From Thermoanaerobacter uzonensis DSM 18761 (GTDB taxonomy: Bacteria; Bacillota; Thermoanaerobacteria; Thermoanaerobacterales; Thermoanaerobacteraceae), in contig NZ_FQUR01000009.1 of the NCBI RefSeq assembly GCF_900129115.1, forward strand, positions 1-64,000: a stretch of 64,000 bases of DNA, in the 5' to 3' direction. A program made the position numbers and the translations under genes. The notes under the pieces were generated by a model. That model was given only the letters and a program-made list of their open reading frames with translations. It was not told where the DNA came from and ran no database searches. Position 1 is the first letter of the stretch, and each line of letters begins with the position of its first letter. Shown here one piece after another: positions 17,689-26,343 of the stretch.

Positions 17689-18336
17689 TTATTTACCTTC
17701 CCTTGCTTTTTTTATTTCTTCGACAAACTTAGCAGCAGTTTCTTTAACAAGTTCAAAGTCTCCTGCTTTTGCGCCTTTCGTCAAATCACTTCCTATGCCA
17801 ACTGCTATAGCACCAGCTTTTATCCAATCCTTTATATTATCAAGGTTCACTCCTCCCGTAGGCATAAAATTTGCTTGTGGTAATGGCCCTTTAAAAGCAC
17901 TTATTATAGATGGTCCAAAAGAATTTCCGGGAAATAACTTGAGAATTTCCACACCATATTCAAGGGCTTGTATTGCTTCAGTGACAGTCATAACGCCAGG
18001 TATAACAGATACTCTATACCTATTACACAATTTAATTGTTTCAATATTAAGACTCGGACTTACAATAAATTTTGCACCCGCCATAATACACATCCTTGCA
18101 GTTTCTGGATCAAGAACTGTTCCTCCCCCTATAATCACCTCATCATCTTTATAAACATTAGATAGTTCTTTTATTATATCCACAGCACCTGGCACAGTCA
18201 TAGTAACTTCAATTGTCTTTATTCCACCTTTTTTTATTGCATCGACAAGTTTTTTCCCTTCTTCTTTTGATTCTGCTCTAATCACGGCGACAATACCATT
18301 TTCAACTATTTGTTTAATTGTTTGTATCCTTTCCAT
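17689..18336 (-). CDS. kdgA: 2-dehydro-3-deoxy-6-phosphogluconate (KDPG) aldolase
   Basis: This 215-residue class I aldolase splits KDPG into pyruvate and glyceraldehyde-3-phosphate, the last step of hexuronate breakdown. The family landmarks are VIRAESKEEG, VTMTVPGA, GGGTVLDPETA, the Schiff-base lysine in ILKLFPGNSFGP, and the phosphate-binding PTGGVN and AIAVGIGSDL. Length is standard for Eda/KdgA. It starts at ATG 18336 and ends 30 bp before the TIM-barrel gene. It serves kdgK (28991-29938), completing the route that begins with pectin hydrolysis. Confidence 0.94.
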   Translation of the reverse strand: MERIQTIKQIVENGIVAVIRAESKEEGKKLVDAIKKGGIKTIEVTMTVPGAVDIIKELSNVYKDDEVIIGGGTVLDPETARMCIMAGAKFIVSPSLNIETIKLCNRYRVSVIPGVMTVTEAIQALEYGVEILKLFPGNSFGPSIISAFKGPLPQANFMPTGGVNLDNIKDWIKAGAIAVGIGSDLTKGAKAGDFELVKETAAKFVEEIKKAREGK

Positions 18337-18339
18337 AAA

Positions 18340-19692
18340 TTAGACCCCCTCACCTTTTACAAGTATTTTATTCCATTTGTTCCCATGCAACCTTATAAAA
18401 TACAAGATTCCCCGTACACCCCAATCAGCATATCTGCCCATCCAAACGCCAATTAATCCCAATTTTAATACTATTCCAAATATATATGCAAGTCCTATTC
18501 TAAACAGCCACATAGTTATAGTAGAAATGACCATTGTGTATTTAGAATCTCCTGATCCTTTAAGTCCTGCTGGAAATATAAAAGAAGGTGGCCATAAAAG
18601 TATGCATACAGAGTTCAATTTTATAAGGTCACTTGCTATTTTTATAACTGTTTCATCTGACGTATAAAAAGAAGCAATATTATGAGCAAAAGGATAGGAA
18701 ATAGCTCCTAAAATTCCTAAAATAACAGCAGCAACTTTCGTCGTATACATAATATATTTCTTAGCCTCGCCTATTTCTTGCCTCCCCATATGCTGACCAA
18801 CTAAAATAGTAGCTGCAGCACTTAGTGCATTACCAGGAATATTAAAAATCGACAATATAGAATTAAAAATCGAATCCGCTGCAATAGATGCTGTTCCAAG
18901 TCCAACTACCAGTATCTGTACTATCAATTTCCCACTAGTAAACAGCAATGATTCTATACTTGCCGGAATTCCTACTGTGAAAACTGCATTTAGTATTTTC
19001 CAATCCGGGTTATATTTAATTATTCGATTTAAAAATACTTTATGTTTAGGATTTGTAAGTTCAATTAAAATTGCCAATACTCCAATTATTCGCGATAAAG
19101 TTATGCCTAAAGCTGCTCCTTTAATCCCCATACTGTCTAAACCAACTGTTTTTACCCCATACATAAATATGTAGCTAAAAATTACATTGCTTATATTAAT
19201 GATAATGTTAATTTTCATTGGCGTTTTAGTATCGCCACTTCCTCGTAAAGCTCCTAATGCAATTAACTGGATGGCAATTAATGGGTAATTCAAAATTGTT
19301 ATCTGCAAATAAATCATTAAATTATTTAATACCTTGCTTTCCGCTGATTTGTATAATAGTGCAATTATCTGATAGCGAAATAGCCAAACTAAAATAGTAA
19401 CTAAAACTGAAACAAGAATGCCAAAATACAGTATTTGTTTTAAAACTCTATTTGCACTTTTTCTATTGTTTTGACCTATATATTGTGCTATTACAACTGT
19501 CCCTCCGATTGCTAATCCTGAAAAAATATTTACTAATATGTTGTTTAAAGAATCAGCCATTCCTATAGCTGAAATTACTTGTTTACTCAAGCGGCTAGCC
19601 ATAATGGCATTAATTACGCTTGCTAATATTATAAAAGTTTGTTCAACAACTACAGGTATAGTCAATACTGAGACTTCTTTTTTTAAAAGCAT
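18340..19692 (-). CDS. MATE-family efflux transporter
   Basis: This 450-residue protein has about twelve transmembrane helices in two similar halves, with MATE patterns such as LTIPVVVEQTFIILASVINAIMASRL at the start and FTVGIPASIESLLFTSGKLIVQI at the beginning of the second half. Such proteins export organic cations or other compounds with sodium or proton exchange; the cargo is unknown. It lies three bases upstream of kdgA and so is transcribed with the KDG pathway, which is unusual; it may export a toxic intermediate or be a passenger. Confidence 0.88.
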   Translation of the reverse strand: MLLKKEVSVLTIPVVVEQTFIILASVINAIMASRLSKQVISAIGMADSLNNILVNIFSGLAIGGTVVIAQYIGQNNRKSANRVLKQILYFGILVSVLVTILVWLFRYQIIALLYKSAESKVLNNLMIYLQITILNYPLIAIQLIALGALRGSGDTKTPMKINIIINISNVIFSYIFMYGVKTVGLDSMGIKGAALGITLSRIIGVLAILIELTNPKHKVFLNRIIKYNPDWKILNAVFTVGIPASIESLLFTSGKLIVQILVVGLGTASIAADSIFNSILSIFNIPGNALSAAATILVGQHMGRQEIGEAKKYIMYTTKVAAVILGILGAISYPFAHNIASFYTSDETVIKIASDLIKLNSVCILLWPPSFIFPAGLKGSGDSKYTMVISTITMWLFRIGLAYIFGIVLKLGLIGVWMGRYADWGVRGILYFIRLHGNKWNKILVKGEGV

Positions 19693-19758
19693 TTTTCTTC
19701 ATCCTATTTTAACTAGTATTATATAAATTTTAATTTTCATAGTTATCAGAATAAATTT

Positions 19759-20541
19759 CTATCTAACAAGCCACCCTCCATCTACAGCTAAAATATGGCC
19801 ATTAACATAATCTGAAGCGCGACTTGCAAGAAAAATCACTGCCCCCATTAAGTCAAAAGGTTCACCCCATCGTCCGGCTGGTATTCTTGATAATATTTCT
19901 TCATAGCGCATTTTATCTTCCCTAATAGGAGCTGTATTTTTTGTTATCATATATCCTGGAGCAATTGCATTAACCTGTATATTATATTGTGCTAATTCGT
20001 TTGCAAATGCTTTTGTAAGGCCTGCAACTCCATGTTTACTTGCAGTATATGCTGGAACAAATTTACCACCCTGAAATGAAAGCATTGATGCAATATTTAT
20101 AATCTTCCCTCCACCTTGTTTTACCATAATTTTAGCTACTTCTTGACTTAAATAATATACAGCAGTTAAATTCACAGCTATTACGTCTTCCCAATCTTTT
20201 TCTTGGTACTCCAATAAAGAGGCCCTTCTTATAGTACCAGCATTATTTACTAATATGTCTATACGATTATATATTCTAAGGCATTCATTTACAATTGCTT
20301 TAATCTGATTTTTGTCTGTTAATTCAGCTTTAAAGAACGTAACTCGCCTGCCTTCTGTTTTAACTAAATCTTCTGTCTCTTCCCAATTTTCATTGTGTGT
20401 CACTACAAACAAATCAGCACCTGCTTTTGCAAGAGCCACAGTAAAAGCTTGACCTAATCCTGTATTTCCACCTGTCACTATTGCAACTTTTCCTTTTAAA
20501 GAGAAAAAATCCATAGAAAAATCAGTAAGCGAAAATCCCAT
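19759..20541 (-). CDS. kduD: 2-dehydro-3-deoxy-D-gluconate 5-dehydrogenase (KduD)
   Basis: KduD reduces 2,5-diketo-3-deoxygluconate to KDG with NAD(P)H in unsaturated-uronate breakdown. This 260-residue short-chain dehydrogenase has TGGNTGLGQ at the nucleotide loop (about residues 23-31), NNAGTIRR, the catalytic IASMLS serine, YTASKHG (Tyr-x3-Lys), and the SDR tail VNGHILAVDGGW. The family has several sugar dehydrogenases, but the presence of kduI two genes upstream supports KduD. ATG 20541 follows GGAGGATAAGGC; an internal ATG at 20514 is possible. Confidence 0.9.
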   Translation of the reverse strand: MGFSLTDFSMDFFSLKGKVAIVTGGNTGLGQAFTVALAKAGADLFVVTHNENWEETEDLVKTEGRRVTFFKAELTDKNQIKAIVNECLRIYNRIDILVNNAGTIRRASLLEYQEKDWEDVIAVNLTAVYYLSQEVAKIMVKQGGGKIINIASMLSFQGGKFVPAYTASKHGVAGLTKAFANELAQYNIQVNAIAPGYMITKNTAPIREDKMRYEEILSRIPAGRWGEPFDLMGAVIFLASRASDYVNGHILAVDGGWLVR

Positions 20542-20621
20542 TCTGCCTTATCCTCCTTTTGCTTTTATTGAATTTTTAAAACGATAAAAGTATCTTGCTA
20601 ATCTTTTTAATTCTTTTCTAA

Positions 20622-21983
20622 TTACCATCCTAGTAAATATTCTTTTGTATTTTCAAACATTTCATTAAATAACTTTTTAGCGTCACTATAGCTTAATTTT
20701 CTTAGAAATGGATCATTTAAAAATGCTTGGAAAGCTAAATCTTTGTCTTTTTTTATCGCAGCTTCAAAAATCATTTTTTGATTTAAAACGTGCGGCGCTA
20801 GCAACATATTTACAGCCTCAGGTAATTCCCCCGAAACGATAGGTTGTACTCTGTCTTTGGTAAAAAGTGCATTTGTCTCTACAACTGTACCATAATCAAT
20901 TCCTTCCATTTGACCAATATTAGGAAGATTCACATTTGTGATTAAATCGCCTAAACCTAAAAGAGCCTTTATTTGTTTTACTCCTTCTTCACCAGATGGT
21001 TCTATTTCAAATTTTTCCTCTCCATTTGCTATCCTTTTGCTTTTTTCTATTAGCTCTTCTCTATTTTTTATTCTCCATGACACAGGCGTTAAATGAAATT
21101 TCCATCTTGCTACCGTTTCTGGATTTTCTAAATACCCTAAAAATGGTACAAACTCTGCTAAGTGTCTATCTCCTGCAGCAGCAATTATTCCATATTTCTT
21201 AAATAAATCAAATTTCACTTTATTGGCCGAATTAAAATAGCTTTCTTTCCAATCTCCTCTATCTTCATATCCTGATTCAAAATACTTTTCTACAAATTTC
21301 TTATAAACTGGAATTAAGTCTATGTTTTTATAACTAGCTTTGTCTATCCAGGTAAAATGGTTAATGCCAAGCACATTCGTTCTTATATCTTCTCTTGAAC
21401 ATTCAATGCCTTCTATCTCCTTGACAGCTTTTGCAATCAAATTTTGTGTAGAAAATACTTCATGACAACATCCAAAAGCTTTTATTTTAGGAAAAGTTTC
21501 ATATAATGTTTTTACACACAATGCCATTGGATTAGTATAATTGATTACCCATGCTTCAGGGCAATATTCCTTTATTTTATTCGCAAATTCCACATACAAA
21601 GGAATAGTCCTCAGTGCTCTAAAAAGACCTCCAGGTCCAGTCGTATCACCAACTGATTGATATATTCCAAATTTCTCTGGAGTATGAACATCTGACATCA
21701 TTTCATTAAAAGTACCCGGCAATATTGATATAATAACAAAATCCGCACCTCTTAATGTTTCTTCAATATTATTTACACATTTGTAAAGCCACTGACTTTT
21801 TAAATTATTTCCAATAATTTCATTTGTTTTAGCAGCTTCATAATCTATATCATATAAATATACCGTTCCTGAAATTGATTGCTCAAGCGCAAGATCTGAC
21901 ATAAGCCGCCATGCCCAGCCTCTTGAACCTCCTCCAATATAAGCAATTTTCATATCCTCAGCCTTATCTCCAATATATTTCAC
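20622..21983 (-). CDS. lplD: GH4 alpha-galacturonidase (LplD-like)
   Basis: GH4 enzymes cleave by an NAD- and Mn-dependent redox mechanism. The 453-residue protein has the NAD loop IAYIGGGSRGW near the start, DTTGPGGLFRALRTIP, NYTNPMALC, the metal-binding Cys-His segment FGCCHEVF, and GINHFTWI. Sequence and pectin context fit the LplD group, shown in B. subtilis and Thermotoga to release galacturonate; other GH4 specificities remain possible. Start: GTG at 21983 with AGGAGAGGTG upstream; an internal ATG at 21953 gives the shorter classical start. It sits 15 bp downstream of kduI. Confidence 0.85.
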   Translation of the reverse strand: MKYIGDKAEDMKIAYIGGGSRGWAWRLMSDLALEQSISGTVYLYDIDYEAAKTNEIIGNNLKSQWLYKCVNNIEETLRGADFVIISILPGTFNEMMSDVHTPEKFGIYQSVGDTTGPGGLFRALRTIPLYVEFANKIKEYCPEAWVINYTNPMALCVKTLYETFPKIKAFGCCHEVFSTQNLIAKAVKEIEGIECSREDIRTNVLGINHFTWIDKASYKNIDLIPVYKKFVEKYFESGYEDRGDWKESYFNSANKVKFDLFKKYGIIAAAGDRHLAEFVPFLGYLENPETVARWKFHLTPVSWRIKNREELIEKSKRIANGEEKFEIEPSGEEGVKQIKALLGLGDLITNVNLPNIGQMEGIDYGTVVETNALFTKDRVQPIVSGELPEAVNMLLAPHVLNQKMIFEAAIKKDKDLAFQAFLNDPFLRKLSYSDAKKLFNEMFENTKEYLLGW

Positions 21984-21998
21984 TTAGAAACACCTCTC

Positions 21999-22835
21999 CT
22001 ATTTCAAATTTCTCACATCTATCAAATCCATATCCTCAAAGTCTTGATTTTCGCCCGCCATACTCCATATAAATGCATAATTTTTTGTACCAACTCCTGC
22101 ATGTATAGACCAACTCGGTGATATTACAGCCTGTTCATTCGCCACTACAATATGCCTTGTTTCTTGAGGTTCACCCATAAAATGAAATACTCTCGTATCA
22201 TCATCCATATCAAAGTAAAAATATACTTCCATTCGTCTATCATGGGTATGACAAGGCATAGTATTCCATACTGAACCTTCTTTCAGTATTGTCATTCCCA
22301 TCAACAATTGACAACTTTTGCAAACAGCAGGATGTACATATTGATATATTGTTCTTTCGTTTGAAGTTTGCAGACTGCCTAATTCTACAGGATTTGCCTT
22401 GCTAATTTCTATTTTAACTGTAGGGTAAGAAGTATGAGCAGGAGTACTACTTACATAAAATTTTGCAGGCCTCTCTTGATCTATCGATTTAAACTGGATA
22501 TCTTTTGCTCCCATCCCTATATATAATCCATCCTTGCTTTTAAGATAATAGTCAGTTCCATCTATTGTAACAATTCCATCAGCTCCTATATTTATTACTC
22601 CCATTTCTCTTCTTTCTAAAAAATATTCCGATTTTAGCTCATTTAACATATTGTTTAGTTCAATGTTTTTATTTACAGGCATAATTCCTCCAAAAATAAT
22701 CCTATCTACATGGCTATAAATTAGATTTGCCTCATTTTTCACAAATATCTTCTCTACCAAGAAATGTTTTCTAAGTATTTCAGTAGTATAATGTTTATAA
22801 TCATCAGGATGAACCGCATATTTAACTTCCATCAT
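21999..22835 (-). CDS. kduI: 5-keto-4-deoxyuronate isomerase
   Basis: KduI converts 5-keto-4-deoxyuronate, released from unsaturated oligogalacturonides, into 2,5-diketo-3-deoxygluconate. This 278-residue cupin has the zinc ligands in CHTHDRRMEVYFYF (His-x-His then Glu) and a further His in SIHAGVG, with the family's N-terminal YAVHPDDYKHYTTEILR. Length matches E. coli KduI (278). It starts with a double ATG at 22835/22832 after AAAGGGGTGTG, lies 12 bp downstream of the intracellular GH28 and upstream of the GH4 gene, and pairs functionally with kduD. Confidence 0.95.
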   Translation of the reverse strand: MMEVKYAVHPDDYKHYTTEILRKHFLVEKIFVKNEANLIYSHVDRIIFGGIMPVNKNIELNNMLNELKSEYFLERREMGVINIGADGIVTIDGTDYYLKSKDGLYIGMGAKDIQFKSIDQERPAKFYVSSTPAHTSYPTVKIEISKANPVELGSLQTSNERTIYQYVHPAVCKSCQLLMGMTILKEGSVWNTMPCHTHDRRMEVYFYFDMDDDTRVFHFMGEPQETRHIVVANEQAVISPSWSIHAGVGTKNYAFIWSMAGENQDFEDMDLIDVRNLK

Positions 22836-22846
22836 TCACACCCCTT

Positions 22847-24403
22847 TTATAATATTTCTTCCTCATCAATATTTAATTTAATAAATGGTTCTGTTTCAGC
22901 CTTTTCTACCTTAACGTTTTTTAGCTTTAGATATTTTACATTATTGAAATAAAAGCCATTTTTGCACATTGGCTCCACAAAACTTAACATTTCAGGATAG
23001 TCAGCTTTTGCATTTTCATCAAAATGCACATATATATTTTCCATTATTACTTTTTCTATTTTTCTCTCCGGTAAACCATACATAAATCCTGCTGCCACTT
23101 GAGTATTGGTACAACCAATATCCTTAAAGTAAATATTTCCTATGTATGGCGTTCTTTCATCAATAGGTAACTTTTCTTTACTCCAAACATATTCAGTTTT
23201 TCCATCAGAATCGCAGAAATAAAAGCTATTAATAGTAAAAGGAGTTTTTACCCTATTCATTCGTATTTTATCAGCATGAATTTCATCTATAAATCCTCCC
23301 CTGCCTCTACGCGTTTTTATTCTAATTCCTCTATCTGTGTTGTTAAAAATACATTTTTCCACATACACCTTTTTTACACCGCCAGACATTTCACTACCTA
23401 TCACAACACCACCATGGCCATATTCCATATAACAATTTCTCACAAATACCTCTTCTGTAGACCTGCCTAAATCTTGTGCCATGTTAAACTTTCCTGCTTT
23501 TATAGCTATGCAATCGTCACCCACCGAAAATTTACATCCTAATATGAGAACATTTTTGCAGGCTTCGGGATTTAAGCCATCTGTATTAGGTGAATCTTTC
23601 GGATTTTCAATTGTCAAATTTATGAATTTTAAGTTTTCACTTTGAAAAGGATGTATCGTCCATGCAGGCGAGTTTTTTATTGTAATTCCTTCGACCAAAA
23701 TATTTCTACAATTATTTAAAAAGATTGTCCTTGGACGCCATGCACCTCTTTTTACTTTTGGATCTTTCCACCAAGTTTCAAAATCAGCATTCCCATCAAT
23801 TGTACCTTCGCCAATAATATTTACATTTTCAACATTTATACCAGTTATTAAACTGGCATAACACTCTGCTGCATCTCCTTCCCATGTACCTAAATAAAAC
23901 TTATTTTTAGAATCTGAAGATTTGAGTACAGCAGGTAGTATAGGATATAATGCTCTATCTTTAACCCCAAGTAAAACGGCTCCTCTTGATAATTCTAAAG
24001 TAATATTACTTTTTAAAAACAACGGTCCTGTTAGGTATATCCCTTCTGGTATAAAAACTCTTCCACCCTCTGGACATGCATAAATTGCAGACTGAATAGC
24101 CGAAGTATCAAGGCTTATCCCATCACCTTTCGCTCCAAAGTTTTTTGCATTAGCAACAAACGTCTCTTTCATAGTTTTTATTTCTATTTTTTCACTTTTT
24201 TCTCCTGTAACAGCATCTTCAAGAAAAAGCTCATATTTAGTATCAGGTAGTAGATCTTTGATTGTAACTACATTTGTGTGTGCTTCCATAATTTTTCTTC
24301 CATTTACATATACATAAATTTTATTGGGGGCGTAAAAGTACCCATCGCTCTCTATTTCTATAGTAATTGTTCTTGACGTAACTGAAACAATTTCAAATTT
24401 CAA
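22847..24403 (-). CDS. Intracellular GH28 exo-polygalacturonase
   Basis: This 518-residue protein lacks a signal peptide. It opens with a fibronectin III-like module (about residues 1-80), then the GH28 beta-helix starting at ANAKNFGAKGDGISLDTSAIQSAI. Catalytic signatures are present: NTDGLNPEACKNV (Asp), GDDCIAIKAG (Asp-Asp) and GHGGVVIGSEMSGG (His), followed by IRIKTRRGRGG (substrate binding). It resembles the cytoplasmic exo-polygalacturonase PelB of Thermotoga (TM0437), which clips galacturonate from imported oligomers. The start is TTG at 24403 with AAGGAAGGTG upstream. It is 38 bp downstream of the permease genes. Confidence 0.92.
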   Translation of the reverse strand: MKFEIVSVTSRTITIEIESDGYFYAPNKIYVYVNGRKIMEAHTNVVTIKDLLPDTKYELFLEDAVTGEKSEKIEIKTMKETFVANAKNFGAKGDGISLDTSAIQSAIYACPEGGRVFIPEGIYLTGPLFLKSNITLELSRGAVLLGVKDRALYPILPAVLKSSDSKNKFYLGTWEGDAAECYASLITGINVENVNIIGEGTIDGNADFETWWKDPKVKRGAWRPRTIFLNNCRNILVEGITIKNSPAWTIHPFQSENLKFINLTIENPKDSPNTDGLNPEACKNVLILGCKFSVGDDCIAIKAGKFNMAQDLGRSTEEVFVRNCYMEYGHGGVVIGSEMSGGVKKVYVEKCIFNNTDRGIRIKTRRGRGGFIDEIHADKIRMNRVKTPFTINSFYFCDSDGKTEYVWSKEKLPIDERTPYIGNIYFKDIGCTNTQVAAGFMYGLPERKIEKVIMENIYVHFDENAKADYPEMLSFVEPMCKNGFYFNNVKYLKLKNVKVEKAETEPFIKLNIDEEEIL

Positions 24404-24441
24404 AGCGTTTCACCTTCCTTGTTGTAACTATTTTATGATGT

Positions 24442-25353
24442 TTATCCTTTTAATCCTGTTGTTGCTATACCTTCGACAAAATACTTTTGTGCTGCAAAAA
24501 ATACTATAATTGACGGTAATAACGCAATTAAAGACATTGCAATAATCTGATTCCATGCAAAATTACCTTCAGTAGTATCAATTGCCATCTTTAATGCAAT
24601 GGATACCGGATATTTTTCAACGCTAGAAATATAAATTAATGGCCCCATAAAATCATTCATACTCCACATGAATTGAAATAAAGCAACAGTAATAATTGCA
24701 GGTTTCAATGTTGGAACTAAAATTTTCGTCAGTACTTCAAAAGAATTGCATCCATCAATTATTGCTGCTTCGTCTAATTCTCTAGGTATAGTTCTAAAAA
24801 ACTGAATTAGCATGAAAACAAAAAAAGCTTGATTCGCAAAAATCATTGGAGCATAAAGTGGTACGAATGTATCTAATAAATGAAGTTGCTTCCATAGTAA
24901 ATATAATGGTATTCTTGTAACTACTTCTGGTAAAAATAAAGTCGCAATCAAAATACCAAATAATGGTTTCTTGAAAGGAAAATCAAAACGTGCAAACCCA
25001 TATGCAGTAATAACGGAAGAAAAAACTGTAAAAACTACTCTTGGTATAACGTATTTAAAAGTGTTGGCAAAATAGGTGGCAAAAGTATATTGTGTTCCTG
25101 TAATCCAACCTTTTATATAAGGTGTAAAATCTATTCTAGGTGGTATAAAACTAATTGAAGTAAAAATTTCAGAATTTGTTTTAAATGATGCTCCTATTAA
25201 CCATAAAATAGGATAAAGCATTATAAAAGCACCTATGCTTAAAATAGTATACCGAACAGCCGAATTTATTGTCCTTTTTATTTCTCTTTTGCGATAATCG
25301 CTATTTTGACGTAAATTAAAATTTTTATTTCTATTTTCAATAAGATTAACCAT
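24442..25353 (-). CDS. Oligogalacturonide-type ABC transporter permease (MalG-like)
   Basis: This 303-residue permease has six predicted helices and the MalG/CUT1 permease signature at EAAIIDGCNSFEVLTKILVP (the EAA loop that docks on the ATPase). With the adjacent MalF-like partner and lipoprotein it makes an importer placed directly upstream of intracellular pectin enzymes, so short oligogalacturonides are the likely cargo. ATG 25353 follows GGGGGAAG and overlaps the end of the upstream permease gene. No ATPase gene is in this cluster; CUT1 systems often borrow a shared MsmK/UgpC-type ATPase. Confidence 0.9.
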   Translation of the reverse strand: MVNLIENRNKNFNLRQNSDYRKREIKRTINSAVRYTILSIGAFIMLYPILWLIGASFKTNSEIFTSISFIPPRIDFTPYIKGWITGTQYTFATYFANTFKYVIPRVVFTVFSSVITAYGFARFDFPFKKPLFGILIATLFLPEVVTRIPLYLLWKQLHLLDTFVPLYAPMIFANQAFFVFMLIQFFRTIPRELDEAAIIDGCNSFEVLTKILVPTLKPAIITVALFQFMWSMNDFMGPLIYISSVEKYPVSIALKMAIDTTEGNFAWNQIIAMSLIALLPSIIVFFAAQKYFVEGIATTGLKG

Positions 25354-26237
25354 TATTTAACTTCCCCCTCATCTGAATCTGAATAAAATACCCAATACCT
25401 GGAAGATCTAAATACTAGAGCTGTAAAAATCATTATTATTATAAACAAAACCCAAGATAAGGCACTTGCATATCCCATATTAAAATACTTAAATGCATTA
25501 TCGTATATCAACAGAGGAAATAAATAAGTTTTATATAAAGGTCCCCCTCCTGTTATCAAATATGGACCATTAAATTCCTGAAATGCTTGAATTATTTGCA
25601 TAACGAGATTAAAGAAAATGATAGGCGTTAGTAATGGTATAGTAATTTTAAAAAAACTTCTAATTGGTGTTGCACCATCTACAGCAGCAGCCTCATATAA
25701 CTCCTGTGGTATATCTTTTAAACCTGCTAAAAATATAACCATAGCTGATCCAAATTCCCATATTCTCAAAGCACTAATCGTAAAAAGCGCAGGATATTCT
25801 GATGAAAACCATGGTACAGGGTTAATGCCAAATATACCTAAAAATTGATTAATTAATCCATTGTTTGCAAATAAAAATCTCCACAAAACTGCGACCGCTA
25901 CGTTACCTCCTAAAATAGATGGAACATAATAAGCAGTTCTATAAAAATTAACTCCTTTGAGTTTAAAGTTTAAAATCATTGCTATAATTAAAGCAAATAT
26001 TAATTTTAATGGAACCGTAAGCATTACGTATTTAAAGCTTGCAAACAATGAAGTCCAGAAAAGTGGGTCATTAAACATTTTGATATAATTAGATAACCCA
26101 ATAAATTTAGGTTGATATATTATTTTATAATCAGTAAAACTCAAAACAAAAGATGCAATAAAAGGATATATTGTAAAAATAATTAATCCTATTAGCCACG
26201 GCATTATATATAACAAGCCAGTATATTTTTTCTTCAT
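25353..26237 (-). CDS. Oligogalacturonide-type ABC transporter permease (MalF-like)
   Basis: This 294-residue CUT1 permease begins MKKKYTGLLYIMPWLIG and has six helices and an EAA loop (ELYEAAAVDGATPIRSFFKI). It is the first of the two permeases, downstream of the binding-protein gene and separated from it by a strong hairpin. ATG 26237 has GGAGG eight bases upstream; the frame is open to 26279 without a better site. Cargo is inferred from gene context, not from sequence. Confidence 0.9.
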   Translation of the reverse strand: MKKKYTGLLYIMPWLIGLIIFTIYPFIASFVLSFTDYKIIYQPKFIGLSNYIKMFNDPLFWTSLFASFKYVMLTVPLKLIFALIIAMILNFKLKGVNFYRTAYYVPSILGGNVAVAVLWRFLFANNGLINQFLGIFGINPVPWFSSEYPALFTISALRIWEFGSAMVIFLAGLKDIPQELYEAAAVDGATPIRSFFKITIPLLTPIIFFNLVMQIIQAFQEFNGPYLITGGGPLYKTYLFPLLIYDNAFKYFNMGYASALSWVLFIIIMIFTALVFRSSRYWVFYSDSDEGEVK

Positions 26238-26297
26238 TATTTTTATCCTCCTAACTGCCACGATTATAAACTGCTGCAAAAATGACTTTTTATATTA

Positions 26298-26333
26298 TTA
26301 GATTGCACGAATGATTTCATTCGTGCAATCTAA
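26298..26333 (-). promoter_or_regulatory. Perfect 17-bp hairpin after the sugar-binding-protein gene
   Basis: Arms 26298-26314 and 26317-26333 are exact reverse complements with only two unpaired bases between. It lies 11 bp after the binding-protein stop. No T-run follows on minus, so it is more likely an mRNA-stabilising or attenuating stem than a full terminator. It has the same position as the mglB-mglA hairpin at 4967-5003. Confidence 0.85.
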
Positions 26334-26343
26334 TTAACAGTTG

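Noticed and set aside
22847..24403. Recent duplication of the two GH28 genes
   Set aside because: The two proteins share only the fold and catalytic motifs; one is exported with two FnIII domains and the other is cytoplasmic.
24401..24415. CcpA cre site at GTGAAACGCTTTG before the intracellular GH28 gene
   Set aside because: Spacing between TG and CG is one base short of the cre consensus and the bases form the ribosome-site-to-TTG spacer.
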